A DNA stretch of 64,000 nucleotides from Solirubrobacterales bacterium (GTDB lineage: Bacteria; Actinomycetota; Thermoleophilia; Solirubrobacterales; Solirubrobacteraceae). Shown here one piece after another: positions 33,475-42,120 of this stretch (within the stretch, counting starts at the first letter, position 1; each line of letters starts with the position of its first letter). Made by a program: the position numbers and the translations under genes. Location of the stretch: positions 1 through 64,000 of the forward strand of contig DAHUYQ010000065.1 in NCBI GenBank assembly GCA_027315115.1. Direction: 5' to 3'. The notes beneath the pieces were generated by a model. That model ran no database searches, was not told the DNA's origin, and saw nothing but the letters and a program-made list of their open reading frames with translations.

Positions 33475-35298
33475 TCAGTGGACAGCGAGCAGCTCGTCAA
33501 CGAGCGCATGGACGACCTGCTGGTCGCTCGCGGAGCGCAGGTTGTGATCCGCGTGGGCGAAGCAGTGCAGCTTGAACGAAGGTCCGCTTTCCGGCCCGGC
33601 CGAGAGGCCTTCGAGCTCGATGGTCCGGTAAGCGTGCTCGGACCGCCCCACCGCGCAGATCATGCGACCATCCCTGCCTTCCAGGCTCGCGATCAGCGAT
33701 CTGTAGGTGAAGGCAAAAGGGTCGTCCACACAAGCACCGTCGGCGGAAGATTGCACGGGCCGGCGCCTCATCCACCGCACGGCCGCTATCGCTATGTAGC
33801 GCAACCCTCGCGCCACCGTTTTGAAGCCATTGCTGCTCACTTCTCCACGCATCACCCTGGCCCACCAACCGGGGCTGAAAACCGCGAACACGCGAAGCGC
33901 CGCGTCGCGGCGCAGGGCATCCCGTGCCCACCGCGACGCGCTCGGGTTGAGCGCAAGCACACCCACGACGCGCCCGTCAGACGCCGCCGTGGCCTGCGCC
34001 CAGTAGCCTCCCGCACACAACCCGATCAGCACGAACCGGCTCCATTTCTCCTGCTGGGCAAGCACATCCATCACACGTCGGATCTGGACGACCCGATCCG
34101 GATCGTGAATCGCGTTCGGCGCCCGCATATCCTCTGGACAGCCATCGCTGTCCCCGATCGATTCGAGGTCGATCCGCAGTACGGGCACACCGAGCGCGGC
34201 ATGGCGGCGCGCGATCTCGACCCACATGCGGCTCGGCCCAACGCAACGCTCGGCAAAAGCGGGCAGGCAAACCACGCAGGCGACCTCGCGCAACGGACGC
34301 CCTACCGGCGTCGCGAGTATCCCAAACATGCTTCCCCCAGCTCCCGTCACGGCATATGGACGCTCCCGGACGAGCGCGCCGTCCACCTCCAAGTCGATCT
34401 CCTGCTCCACCACGGGCTCCTCGCCGCCCGGCGATGCTGAGCGCGAGCGCAGATCAGCCAGCCACGCCCCCACCGTCACCATCGTCCGATCCGGTGTGAC
34501 CGAGAGATGCGGGCTGTCGATCATTTCCGCATACCCCTCTCCCACCGCGACCTCCACTTGCACGTCGGCCTCACCCAGGCGGCTCACAAGGCGGCTCTGC
34601 TCCTTGGCCACCTCACCGCTCTCGGTAAGCAGGAGCACTCGACGCAGGCGGTCGCGCGGAGCGTCGTCGAGCCGCAGGGCCCCAAGCTCATCCATCGTCT
34701 CTGCGCTGAGCATGTAGCCGCCGCTTTGCATCCAACCCGGTGCGAGCGCAGGATCGTCTCCTGTCTGGGCCTCTACCTGCAGCTTCGCGAATGCGTGCAT
34801 CTTGCGTACGAGTGCGCGCCCACTCGACGGCAGACTCCAAAGCACGAGGTCGTCGAGCGGCACTCCCTCACGGCTCGCATGAAGCGCGAGCAGAGCCCCC
34901 ATGCCGATTCCGATCGCCGCAACCGCGTCGCTGTCGCTGCTCTGCCGCAGCCACCTGGCGCACTCGTCTATCGCAGCGACCCAATGCCGCAGCTGGCCGT
35001 CGTCTCCGGGCTCTCCGGCGCTCTGGCCAGTGCCCGGCAGGTCGAATCGCAGAACTGGATGGCCGGCCTGCGCCAGACGCTGCGCCCAAAGCCGTCTGAC
35101 CGCGTAGGAGCCCATGTCCTCCCACCCGAAGGGGGCGCAGAACAGGACGGCGAGCGGGTGAGGATCAGTGGCGGGCTCGTGATAGACCGCAAATGCGGGC
35201 CGCGCCTGCCCGATCCACATGGCCCTCTCTTGAGCAGGAGGTCTGCTCGCGAGATCCGTCGATATACGCGTCGCCTCCCTACCCGCCGGCCCGCTCAC
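33475..35298 (-). CDS. Fused tandem alpha/beta hydrolase (Gly-elbow + Cys-elbow)
   Basis: 607 residues from the GTG at 35298, which overlaps the GT4 stop (GTGA). Two alpha/beta-hydrolase domains: the first (about 30-285) has LRFDLPGTGQSAGE and the degenerate elbow AIGIGMGALLA; the second (about 325-607) has LRIDLESIGDSDG and the elbow IGLCAGGYW (Cys428), with HADHNL for the late His. These correspond to the separate hydrolases at 19.7-20.7 kb and 18.7-19.7 kb. The fusion strongly implies those two form a complex. No signal peptide; cytoplasmic. Likely acyl transfer on carrier or lipid-linked glycan. Confidence 0.85.
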   Translation of the reverse strand: MSGPAGREATRISTDLASRPPAQERAMWIGQARPAFAVYHEPATDPHPLAVLFCAPFGWEDMGSYAVRRLWAQRLAQAGHPVLRFDLPGTGQSAGEPGDDGQLRHWVAAIDECARWLRQSSDSDAVAAIGIGMGALLALHASREGVPLDDLVLWSLPSSGRALVRKMHAFAKLQVEAQTGDDPALAPGWMQSGGYMLSAETMDELGALRLDDAPRDRLRRVLLLTESGEVAKEQSRLVSRLGEADVQVEVAVGEGYAEMIDSPHLSVTPDRTMVTVGAWLADLRSRSASPGGEEPVVEQEIDLEVDGALVRERPYAVTGAGGSMFGILATPVGRPLREVACVVCLPAFAERCVGPSRMWVEIARRHAALGVPVLRIDLESIGDSDGCPEDMRAPNAIHDPDRVVQIRRVMDVLAQQEKWSRFVLIGLCAGGYWAQATAASDGRVVGVLALNPSASRWARDALRRDAALRVFAVFSPGWWARVMRGEVSSNGFKTVARGLRYIAIAAVRWMRRRPVQSSADGACVDDPFAFTYRSLIASLEGRDGRMICAVGRSEHAYRTIELEGLSAGPESGPSFKLHCFAHADHNLRSASDQQVVHALVDELLAVH

Positions 35299-36431
35299 AG
35301 CGCCCTCGCCTCCGCCGCTTTCGCGATCGCGGTGGCCATCTCGCGCTGGAAGCGCGCACGCCCAAAGGAGGCGGCGTGCCTGCGCGCACATTCCGGATCC
35401 AGGCTCATCGACTCGAAACGCTCGATCGCGGCCGCGAGGGCGCTCGGGCTCTGCTCGGAGAACAGTGCGCCTGTCACGCCGTCGATGACCGTCTCCTCGG
35501 CGCCGCCGGTCCCGTACGCGATCACCGGCACGCCTGCCGCCTGCGCCTCGATCGGCACGATGCCGAAATCCTCCTCCCCAGGGAACAGAAGCGCGCGCGC
35601 CGACGAGAGCAACTCGTCTCGCTGCATCATGGACACCTTGCCGAGCAGCTCGACATCGGCTCGATCGCCTGTAAGGGCGCGAATCGCGGACATCGCCCTA
35701 CCGTCGCCGGCCACCTTCAGCCTGCGCCCGATCAACCGGCAGCCATTCACCGCCAGATCAACCCTCTTGTAAGGAACGACGCGTCCGAACACGAGATAGG
35801 CATCGTCTGGACGTCTTGGCAGCTTGAGCAGCGGCTCCACATCCACGGGCGGATGCACGACCTCGGCCTCGCGCCCATAGAAGCGCGCGATCCGGTCTGC
35901 GACATGCTTGGAGTTGGCGACAAAGGCGTCTGGACACGAGGCGCCCTTCAGATCCTGGCGGCGCAGATACCAGGTCAATGCGGGAAGACCCAGCCTCACC
36001 AACGGTCCGAGCTCCTCTTCGGCGAGGAAGGCCGGCTCCCATGCGTATCGCATCGGCGTGTGGCAATAGCAGACGTGGAGCGCATCCTTCGACATGCGCA
36101 CGTTCTTCGCGCTGGCGTGGTTGCTGGAGAGCACGAGGTCGAAGCGCGAGAGGTCAAAGGAGCGATACGCACGGCTCATCAGTGGCAGCAGCCGTCGGTA
36201 ATGACCCACCGCCCCCGGGATCCGGTTCAGAAAGGAGGCGTGCACGGGCCGATCAGTGATCTGCGGCGGCCACGGACCCGGGTCATACACCGAGGTGAAC
36301 AGCTCGGCGTGGGGGAACATGTCGAGCAGCTCGAGGACCACCTGCTCGGATCCACCGGGGATCGTCAGCCACTCGTGGACGACTGCGACCCGCGGGAAGC
36401 GGCGCCTGAGATCCTCCAACGTCGCGTTCAC
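35295..36431 (-). CDS. Glycosyltransferase family 4 (mannosyltransferase-like)
   Basis: 378 residues from a GTG at 36431 that overlaps the deacetylase stop (GTGA). VAVVHEWLTIPGGSEQVVLEL, CYCHTPMRYAWE, YLVFGRVVPYKRVDLAV and EDFGIVPIEAQAAGVPV are typical of GT4 enzymes close to WbaZ-type mannosyltransferases. The track of longer upstream sequence has no homology-like features. Cytoplasmic; donor inferred as GDP-mannose only by resemblance. Confidence 0.9.
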   Translation of the reverse strand: MNATLEDLRRRFPRVAVVHEWLTIPGGSEQVVLELLDMFPHAELFTSVYDPGPWPPQITDRPVHASFLNRIPGAVGHYRRLLPLMSRAYRSFDLSRFDLVLSSNHASAKNVRMSKDALHVCYCHTPMRYAWEPAFLAEEELGPLVRLGLPALTWYLRRQDLKGASCPDAFVANSKHVADRIARFYGREAEVVHPPVDVEPLLKLPRRPDDAYLVFGRVVPYKRVDLAVNGCRLIGRRLKVAGDGRAMSAIRALTGDRADVELLGKVSMMQRDELLSSARALLFPGEEDFGIVPIEAQAAGVPVIAYGTGGAEETVIDGVTGALFSEQSPSALAAAIERFESMSLDPECARRHAASFGRARFQREMATAIAKAAEARAL

Positions 36432-37495
36432 GATCCGGCCCGCGCTTTGGCATCCGCGGAGGCAGCGCCACCGACCTTCGCGCTGCGCCGAACCGCCTCC
36501 GAGAAGTGATCCCACGAAGCCGTGTACGGCGCGATCAGATCCGCAAGGCGCCCGAGAGATCTGAAGGAGTCGCGCTGCTCCCACTCCCAATGCAGCGTGA
36601 GCGGCAGCCACAAGCCCGTTTGACGCTCGATCGCCTCGGCAGCGGCAGGCAGAATCTCCGACGCGCGACCGTAGAACGGTGGATAGGAGGGCAAGTAGAC
36701 GCAGCGGCCCCACCATTGCGGCGTGCTGTGCAGCCCAAGCCTGCCGACCGACTCCGGCCCGCCGCAGACGACCTCGAAGCGCTGCGCGAGCAACGGAAGC
36801 TGCCCTGCGTCGAACCGGTTGTATGGCGCGACGAACACCCGCGGCTCGATGCCGAGCAACTCGAGCTCGGACAGCGACTCATCCAGCAGCCGGCATGTGT
36901 CCGAGGCGTCCAGTCCGCAGAGCTCGGAATGTCGCCTCGGCGAAGCGAAGCGCGTCCTGTGGTCGCGACCGTGAAGCGCGAGCGCGACACCCTCGTCGGC
37001 CAACATGCGCAGCGTCGCTTGCTCATCGGAGGTGAGCGGACGTGACCGCTGGCCACGTGGATCGAGCGGGTCGAAGCTCACGAACGGCAGCACGGCGACC
37101 AGATACGGCACGCCTGCATCCCTCATCAGCTCATGAAAACGCCGATACGCTCGTACACCGTACTCCCCTTCCGCATCGAACGCGAGATAGTTGGGGAACT
37201 CGTCCACCCGGACGAGGAACCGCGGTGGAGCCGGCGCGGCATCTCCAAGCGCCGCACGCCGCGCGGTCAGCAGCGGACGCTCGATCGAACGCGACCAGTC
37301 GAGCGCTCCAAGCCGAAGCAGCGCACGCTGGAGCCTGCGCACCCGTGGGCGCGGAGCTCGTGCGTCCCGCAGCTCGGCGGCCATCCTCGTGATTCGGGGA
37401 TCGGCATCGTCGCCCGCCGCGCCGCCGATCTCGCCATCGAGCAGCAGGTGCGCCGTTCGGCGGCGCTCCTCAGCTCCGGCGCCGCGTCTTGGCAT
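36428..37495 (-). CDS. DUF2334-like polysaccharide deacetylase
   Basis: 355 residues. FLVRVDEFPNYLAFD and ALHGRDHRTRF carry the Asp and His residues of the NodB-like metal site used by DUF2334 deacetylases. PYNRFDAGQLPLLAQRFEV and HSTPQWWGRCVYLPSYPPF form the second half of the barrel. It probably removes N- or O-acetyl groups from a sugar, complementing the LbH acetyltransferase encoded just upstream (26-bp overlap). No signal peptide, so action is on a nucleotide- or lipid-linked intermediate. Confidence 0.82.
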   Translation of the reverse strand: MPRRGAGAEERRRTAHLLLDGEIGGAAGDDADPRITRMAAELRDARAPRPRVRRLQRALLRLGALDWSRSIERPLLTARRAALGDAAPAPPRFLVRVDEFPNYLAFDAEGEYGVRAYRRFHELMRDAGVPYLVAVLPFVSFDPLDPRGQRSRPLTSDEQATLRMLADEGVALALHGRDHRTRFASPRRHSELCGLDASDTCRLLDESLSELELLGIEPRVFVAPYNRFDAGQLPLLAQRFEVVCGGPESVGRLGLHSTPQWWGRCVYLPSYPPFYGRASEILPAAAEAIERQTGLWLPLTLHWEWEQRDSFRSLGRLADLIAPYTASWDHFSEAVRRSAKVGGAASADAKARAGS

Positions 37496-38105
37496 CTCCG
37501 GCCTTCAATGCGCTGAATCGATCCGTGGCGCCCGGCAGGACCTTGGCCGGCACACCGCCGACGACCGCGCCGGCGGGCACATCCCGCACGACCACGGCGC
37601 CCGCACCCACCACCGCGTCGTCCCCGACCGTGATGGGACCAAGTACCACTGCGTTCGCGCCGATGCGTACACGATCGCCGAGCGTCGGCGGCCCACCGCG
37701 GTCGTCATAGCCGATCGTCACCTGCTGGGAGACCTGGCAATCGACTCCGATCTCACGAGCGGTGATGATCGTCGCGAATCCGTGCATCATCATCAGACCG
37801 GGCCCGATGCGATCGCAGCTGATGAACATCGCCGGCTCGCCCTTGTATACGACACCGAGCGCCTTGGCGACAAACCTGCCGATCACGCTCCTGCAGCTCA
37901 AGCGGTGATAGAGGATGCTGCGAAATGGTCGATGGGACAGGACTTCGACAAGCTGCGCCTGTGTACAGGAGTCAGGCAGGGCGCGATCAAGCCGCGGTTG
38001 CAGTTGACGACGAACGTCGCGCTCGGTCGCTTGCCCTCCCAAGCGCATCCCAAGACGCAGCGGCATATAGGCAAGAAGCCTGAGTGCCAGCAGGATGCGC
38101 CTCAT
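37470..38105 (-). CDS. Left-handed beta-helix acetyltransferase (serine O-acetyltransferase-like)
   Basis: 211 residues. A helical N-terminal half is followed by hexapeptide repeats: RIGPGLMMMHGFATIITAREIG, CQVSQQVTIGYDDRGG, RIGANAVVLGPITVGDDAVVGAGAVV. GPGLMMMHGFATII holds the His seen in CysE/WcaB-type active sites. In this setting the acceptor is more likely a sugar than serine. First gene of a four-gene operon (acetyltransferase, deacetylase, GT4, fused hydrolase). Confidence 0.87.
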   Translation of the reverse strand: MRRILLALRLLAYMPLRLGMRLGGQATERDVRRQLQPRLDRALPDSCTQAQLVEVLSHRPFRSILYHRLSCRSVIGRFVAKALGVVYKGEPAMFISCDRIGPGLMMMHGFATIITAREIGVDCQVSQQVTIGYDDRGGPPTLGDRVRIGANAVVLGPITVGDDAVVGAGAVVVRDVPAGAVVGGVPAKVLPGATDRFSALKAGDAKTRRRS

Positions 38106-38186
38106 CGATGGATGATCACTCGTGTCTGCTCAGGATCTCAGGCGTGGATCCCAGAGCAGCAAAGGCGGACGCCATCACCCCGTCCC

Positions 38187-38212
38187 GGAAGTCGCGATCC
38201 TGCAAGACTTCC
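38187..38212. promoter_or_regulatory. Inverted repeat in divergent promoter region
   Basis: Perfect 7-bp arms GGAAGTC and GACTTCC with a 12-base spacer, in the 154-bp gap between the acetyltransferase operon (minus) and the glycosyltransferase at 38.26 kb (plus). Possible regulator site. Confidence 0.35.
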
Positions 38213-38259
38213 CTGTGTGATGCGCAGCTCGGTCACCAGACGCTCCGAGCATACAACAA

Positions 38260-39483
38260 TTGCCACGATCATTCGACAGCGGAGCACCGATCAAGCGTAA
38301 CGCCCTGTGTGGGCATGACATCGTGTGCGTCGGCTTCGCCGACTGGAACACGGAGCTGTGGACCAACCAGCATCACCTGATGCACCGCCTTGCGGATCAG
38401 AACGCGGTCCTGTTCGTGGAGTCCCTCGGCCTGCGGCGTCCCCAGCTCGCCAGCCGTGACCTCTCGCGCATGGCACGGAGGCTCCTCGCCGGGCTGAGAG
38501 GGCCGCGTGAGATCGACGGGCTACACGTGATCTCGCCACTCGTGATCCCGCTGCACCGCCATGCGGCGGTGCGAGCGTTCAACCAGATCCTCCTCAGAGC
38601 CCTCGTACGACGGGCGACGCGGAGACTGGGGATGACCGATCCAGTGTTGTGGGCCTACGTGCCGCAGGCCGAGATGCTGATGCAGACGCTGAAGCCTTCG
38701 CTGATCATCTACCACTGCGTCGATGACATCGCCGCCCAGGAGCGCATCGATGGTGCGAGCTTCAAGGAGGCCGAGGAGCGTTTCGCCAAGTCCGCGGACA
38801 TCGTGCTCGCAAGCTCCAAGCCATTGGCACAGCGGATGCGCCAGCTTTCGGAAAACGTGATCTACGCACCAAACGTGGCGGATGTCGACCTGTTCGCCAG
38901 AGCGCTCCAGCCAGGTCCCGTGGACGCGGCGCTCCAGGCGCTGCCCTCGCCACGCATCGTGTTCACCGGCGCGATCGTGAGCATCAAGGTCGACTTCGAC
39001 ATGGTCGTCGCACTCGCTCGCCTGAGACGAGAATGGTCGCTCGTTCTGGTCGGACCCATAGGTCCAGGAGATCCGACGACAGACGTCTCCCCGCTGCGAG
39101 CGGAGCCGAACATCCATCTGATCGGCCACCGACCGCACGACCGGCTGCCCGAGGTCCTGAGGGGCGCGGATGTCGGACTGATCCCCTATCTCATCAACCG
39201 CCTTACGAGCAGCATCTTCCCGATGAAGGTCTACGAGTACCTCGCGGCCGGAGTGCCCGTCGTGGCGACGCCGCTGCCATCTCTGCAAGGAGTGAGCGGG
39301 ATCGCGACCGCAGCGGATGCCGCAGGAATAGCCGCGGCGATCGAGCAGGCGCTTGCCGCCTCAGGCGAGCAGCACCGCCGTGAACGCTCGGAGCAGGCAT
39401 CGAAGCACTCCTGGGACAAGCGCCTGGACGAGATCGGCGCAGCCGTGCTCGGAGCCGAGCAGAAGCGCCGAGCCAGAGCGTAA
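38260..39483 (+). CDS. Glycosyltransferase (GT-B, GT4-like)
   Basis: 407 residues from a TTG at 38260; the next plausible start, a GTG at 38323, would cut into the conserved IVCVGFADWNTELWTNQHHL. Further motifs: IYHCVDDIAAQERIDG, VIYAPNVADVD, IVFTGAIVSIKVDFDMVV and PMKVYEYLAAGVPVVATPLP. This group, often annotated as glycosyltransferase in capsule loci, has KVYEYL in place of E-x7-E. Ten bases from the next glycosyltransferase gene; same transcript. Confidence 0.88.
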   Translation: MPRSFDSGAPIKRNALCGHDIVCVGFADWNTELWTNQHHLMHRLADQNAVLFVESLGLRRPQLASRDLSRMARRLLAGLRGPREIDGLHVISPLVIPLHRHAAVRAFNQILLRALVRRATRRLGMTDPVLWAYVPQAEMLMQTLKPSLIIYHCVDDIAAQERIDGASFKEAEERFAKSADIVLASSKPLAQRMRQLSENVIYAPNVADVDLFARALQPGPVDAALQALPSPRIVFTGAIVSIKVDFDMVVALARLRREWSLVLVGPIGPGDPTTDVSPLRAEPNIHLIGHRPHDRLPEVLRGADVGLIPYLINRLTSSIFPMKVYEYLAAGVPVVATPLPSLQGVSGIATAADAAGIAAAIEQALAASGEQHRRERSEQASKHSWDKRLDEIGAAVLGAEQKRRARA

Positions 39484-39493
39484 TGATTGCCCC

Positions 39494-40693
39494 GTGAGCG
39501 ATCGTCCCGACTCTCCCCCCGCCGAAACTCGGGACCTGCTGATCACGAGCCACACCCCTGCGCTTGGGTCGGGGCGTGCGCTGCGCACCTACGCCATCGC
39601 ACGGGCGCTCGCATCGCATCGCCCCCTGGACCTGCTCTACGTACGCTTCGGCGCCGATCGGCCCGATTCGGCATTCAGCTCAATCCCTGACATCCAGATG
39701 CACGAGATTCGTCCCTCGAGGGACATCGGCCGCCTACTCGCATTCATGCGCGCCCGATTTGTGGACCGCGCGCCCTCAGACCTGGCACGCGGCGCCTCCG
39801 AAGATCTGCGAAAGGCAGCACGAGATCTCGCATCGGCGCCGCGCCGAGCAAGAGTGATCGCCGACGGCCCCACGGTCGCGGCGGCGCTGATGTCACTCGC
39901 ACGCGCACGACCCGTGATCTACAACGCACACAACCTCGAGTCTGGCTTTAGACACGAACTGGACAGTGAGGACAGCACAGCGCTGCTCGGAAGGCTGCGC
40001 AGACGAAAGCTGCGCGCCTTCGAGACGAGGGTGCTCGACCGCTTCGCAGAGTGCTGGATGGTCAGCGACGCAGACATCGCCGGCGCGAAGGCCCTCTGCG
40101 CCCACGCGCGCCTCAGATATGCGCCAAACGTGATCGATGTCGCCGCGATCGTCCCAGCCGATGCCGCCAACGGTGCTCAGTTGCCTGAGGCCCGCGCTCA
40201 ACGGGCGATCTTCGTGGGCAGCTTCGACTACGAGCCAAACAGGCGAGCTTTGCGCTTCCTGATCGACGAGGTCATGCCGTTGGTGTGGGCCAGCCTGCCG
40301 GAGGCAACGCTCGCCGTCGTGGGCAGAGGGCTCCCAGAGCCGCCCACGAGCGACGGCCGCGTGGAGACCCTCGGATTTGTCGAGGACATCGGCTCCGCCT
40401 ACGCGGAAGCTGGGTGTGCCGTGGTACCGCTGCTACAGGGCGGCGGCAGCCCGCTCAAGCTTGTCGAGGCGCTCGCCCATCGGCTGCCGGTGGTCGCAAC
40501 CTCCAGGGCGGTCGCTGGCCTTCGGATCCGCGCCGGCGGGCATTGCCTGGTCGCAGACGGCGCGGAGGCCTTCGCGGACGCGATGCTCCAGGTCATGCGG
40601 GGCCAGGCGCCGTCCTCGATGGCAAGCCGCGGGTGCCGTCTGGCGCAGGAGAGCTACTCGATCGAGGCACTCGCGTCATTGCTGCGCCCGTAG
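39494..40693 (+). CDS. Glycosyltransferase (GT-B, GT4-like)
   Basis: 399 residues from the GTG at 39494. LLITSHTPALGSGRALRTYA, YNAHNLESGFRHEL, AIFVGSFDYEPNRRALRFLI and GSPLKLVEALAHRLPVVATS fit the GT4-like family with PLKLVEAL as the donor-side motif. The final 101 bases lie opposite the end of the convergent polymerase gene, so the two coding regions share sequence on opposite strands. Cytoplasmic; sugar unknown. Confidence 0.88.
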   Translation: MSDRPDSPPAETRDLLITSHTPALGSGRALRTYAIARALASHRPLDLLYVRFGADRPDSAFSSIPDIQMHEIRPSRDIGRLLAFMRARFVDRAPSDLARGASEDLRKAARDLASAPRRARVIADGPTVAAALMSLARARPVIYNAHNLESGFRHELDSEDSTALLGRLRRRKLRAFETRVLDRFAECWMVSDADIAGAKALCAHARLRYAPNVIDVAAIVPADAANGAQLPEARAQRAIFVGSFDYEPNRRALRFLIDEVMPLVWASLPEATLAVVGRGLPEPPTSDGRVETLGFVEDIGSAYAEAGCAVVPLLQGGGSPLKLVEALAHRLPVVATSRAVAGLRIRAGGHCLVADGAEAFADAMLQVMRGQAPSSMASRGCRLAQESYSIEALASLLRP

Positions 40694-42119
40694 GGCGCGC
40701 CAGTTGCGCGAGCAGCCCGATCTGCACTGCGAGCACGACCGTCAAACGCGGTTCGATGCCCGTGAAACTCGCGGTCGTCTCGATCACGGCAAGCCCCACG
40801 AACGCGCACATCGATGCGAGGCCGAAGGCTTTCAGCCACTGGTCGCCTTTGGCCCGCCACGCACGAAAGGCGAGCACGAGACTCGCGATCACGATCCCAG
40901 CATAGGCGCAGAGGCCGAGGATCCCGAGCTTCAGCCAGTAGTAGAGCAGCGCGAAGTGGACGTAGTCCCGTCCGCCTTCGTGTTCCACCGAAAGCGTGCG
41001 GACGTCGGCTCGCCAGGGCACCGCCATGCCCAGCCCGCTGATCGGATGTTCGGCGATCTCGGCGAGAACGTTCGCTCGTTCATCCAGCCGGTAGCTGTCC
41101 TCCACGTTGGATTCCAGGCGCGAGGGCGCAAGCGATTCCGCGCGCTTGATGATCGGCGACTGATCCTGGACGTGCAGCGACCCGAGCACGAAAACGGCAC
41201 CAGCGATCACGAGCGCCGCGGGCACAAGCAGGCGCCGGCCGGTCGGCGTGGTGGCCGTCAGGAGCAGGAGGAGGATGCCGAGCACCGCCGCGATCCAGAA
41301 GGAGCGCCGATAGGAGAGCACCAGGCAGGCCACCAGCAGCGGCATTCCGAGCAGCACCCATCGAGGCATTCGGATAGCGCGAGCGAGCGCGACCGCAAGG
41401 ATCGTCAGGGCCGCGACCATGATCAGCCAGTTGGCGGTCGGTTCGTAGTAGGTGAGGGTCGTGGCGCCTTCTATCGGAGCACCGAAGTGTCCGGCGACCT
41501 CGATCAGCCCGAGGATCGCCTTCACGATCGCGAGCGCCATGGCCCCGGCGAGCAGGCGCTTGATCTGACGTCGGTCAAGGTCGAGGTTCGCGACGGCGAT
41601 CGGCAGCCAGAACAGGTAGGCGAGCACGTGCTCTGAGAAGAAGGAGAAGCGCAGGCTGTTGCCCCCCGCATGTCCCAAGATCACCCCCGCGACCATCGCG
41701 CACGCCAGAAACGTGAGCGGGATCACCAGCGGACCCGGCACCACCAGCGGCCTGCGGCGCACGAGCATGTCGAGCGCCACCGACAGCGCTGCGACGATCA
41801 CGAGCGCGTCGAGGATCGAGATGTCTTTGTAGAGCTGTCCGTATACGTGCGAGGTAAACGTGAGCAGGCCAAACGTCGAACCCTCACAGAGGATCACTAC
41901 CGCCGTGACTCCAGCCACGCACACGACCGGCCTTGTCAGGAGGATCGCGACGAGAATGAGTGCGAGCGGCGCCACGACCCCCACCTCGCCGGCCTTCTGG
42001 CCGGCGAGCAGGCCGATCGCCGCCACCCCACAGCCCGCGACAAGCCCAGAGGCCGTCACGCGCCAAATCGACGTACGCGAGATCCGCAGCGCCGGCATCC
42101 AGGCACGCCCGGCCGACAT
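40593..42119 (-). CDS. O-antigen ligase / polymerase-like membrane protein (Wzy)
   Basis: 508 residues from the ATG at 42119, one base after the BY-kinase stop. About 11-12 membrane helices, with the large periplasmic loop near LTYYEPTANWLIMVAAL and the LSYRRSFWIAAVLGILL segment plus ISGLGMAVPW, a pattern of the Wzy_C/WaaL superfamily. It would polymerise flipped repeat units or ligate glycan to an acceptor. Its Pro/Ser-rich C-terminal tail overlaps the convergent glycosyltransferase by 101 bases. Coupled with the chain-length kinase gene. Confidence 0.87.
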   Translation of the reverse strand: MSAGRAWMPALRISRTSIWRVTASGLVAGCGVAAIGLLAGQKAGEVGVVAPLALILVAILLTRPVVCVAGVTAVVILCEGSTFGLLTFTSHVYGQLYKDISILDALVIVAALSVALDMLVRRRPLVVPGPLVIPLTFLACAMVAGVILGHAGGNSLRFSFFSEHVLAYLFWLPIAVANLDLDRRQIKRLLAGAMALAIVKAILGLIEVAGHFGAPIEGATTLTYYEPTANWLIMVAALTILAVALARAIRMPRWVLLGMPLLVACLVLSYRRSFWIAAVLGILLLLLTATTPTGRRLLVPAALVIAGAVFVLGSLHVQDQSPIIKRAESLAPSRLESNVEDSYRLDERANVLAEIAEHPISGLGMAVPWRADVRTLSVEHEGGRDYVHFALLYYWLKLGILGLCAYAGIVIASLVLAFRAWRAKGDQWLKAFGLASMCAFVGLAVIETTASFTGIEPRLTVVLAVQIGLLAQLARPTGAAMTRVPRSSSSPAPDGTRGLPSRTAPGPA

Positions 42120-42120
42120 G

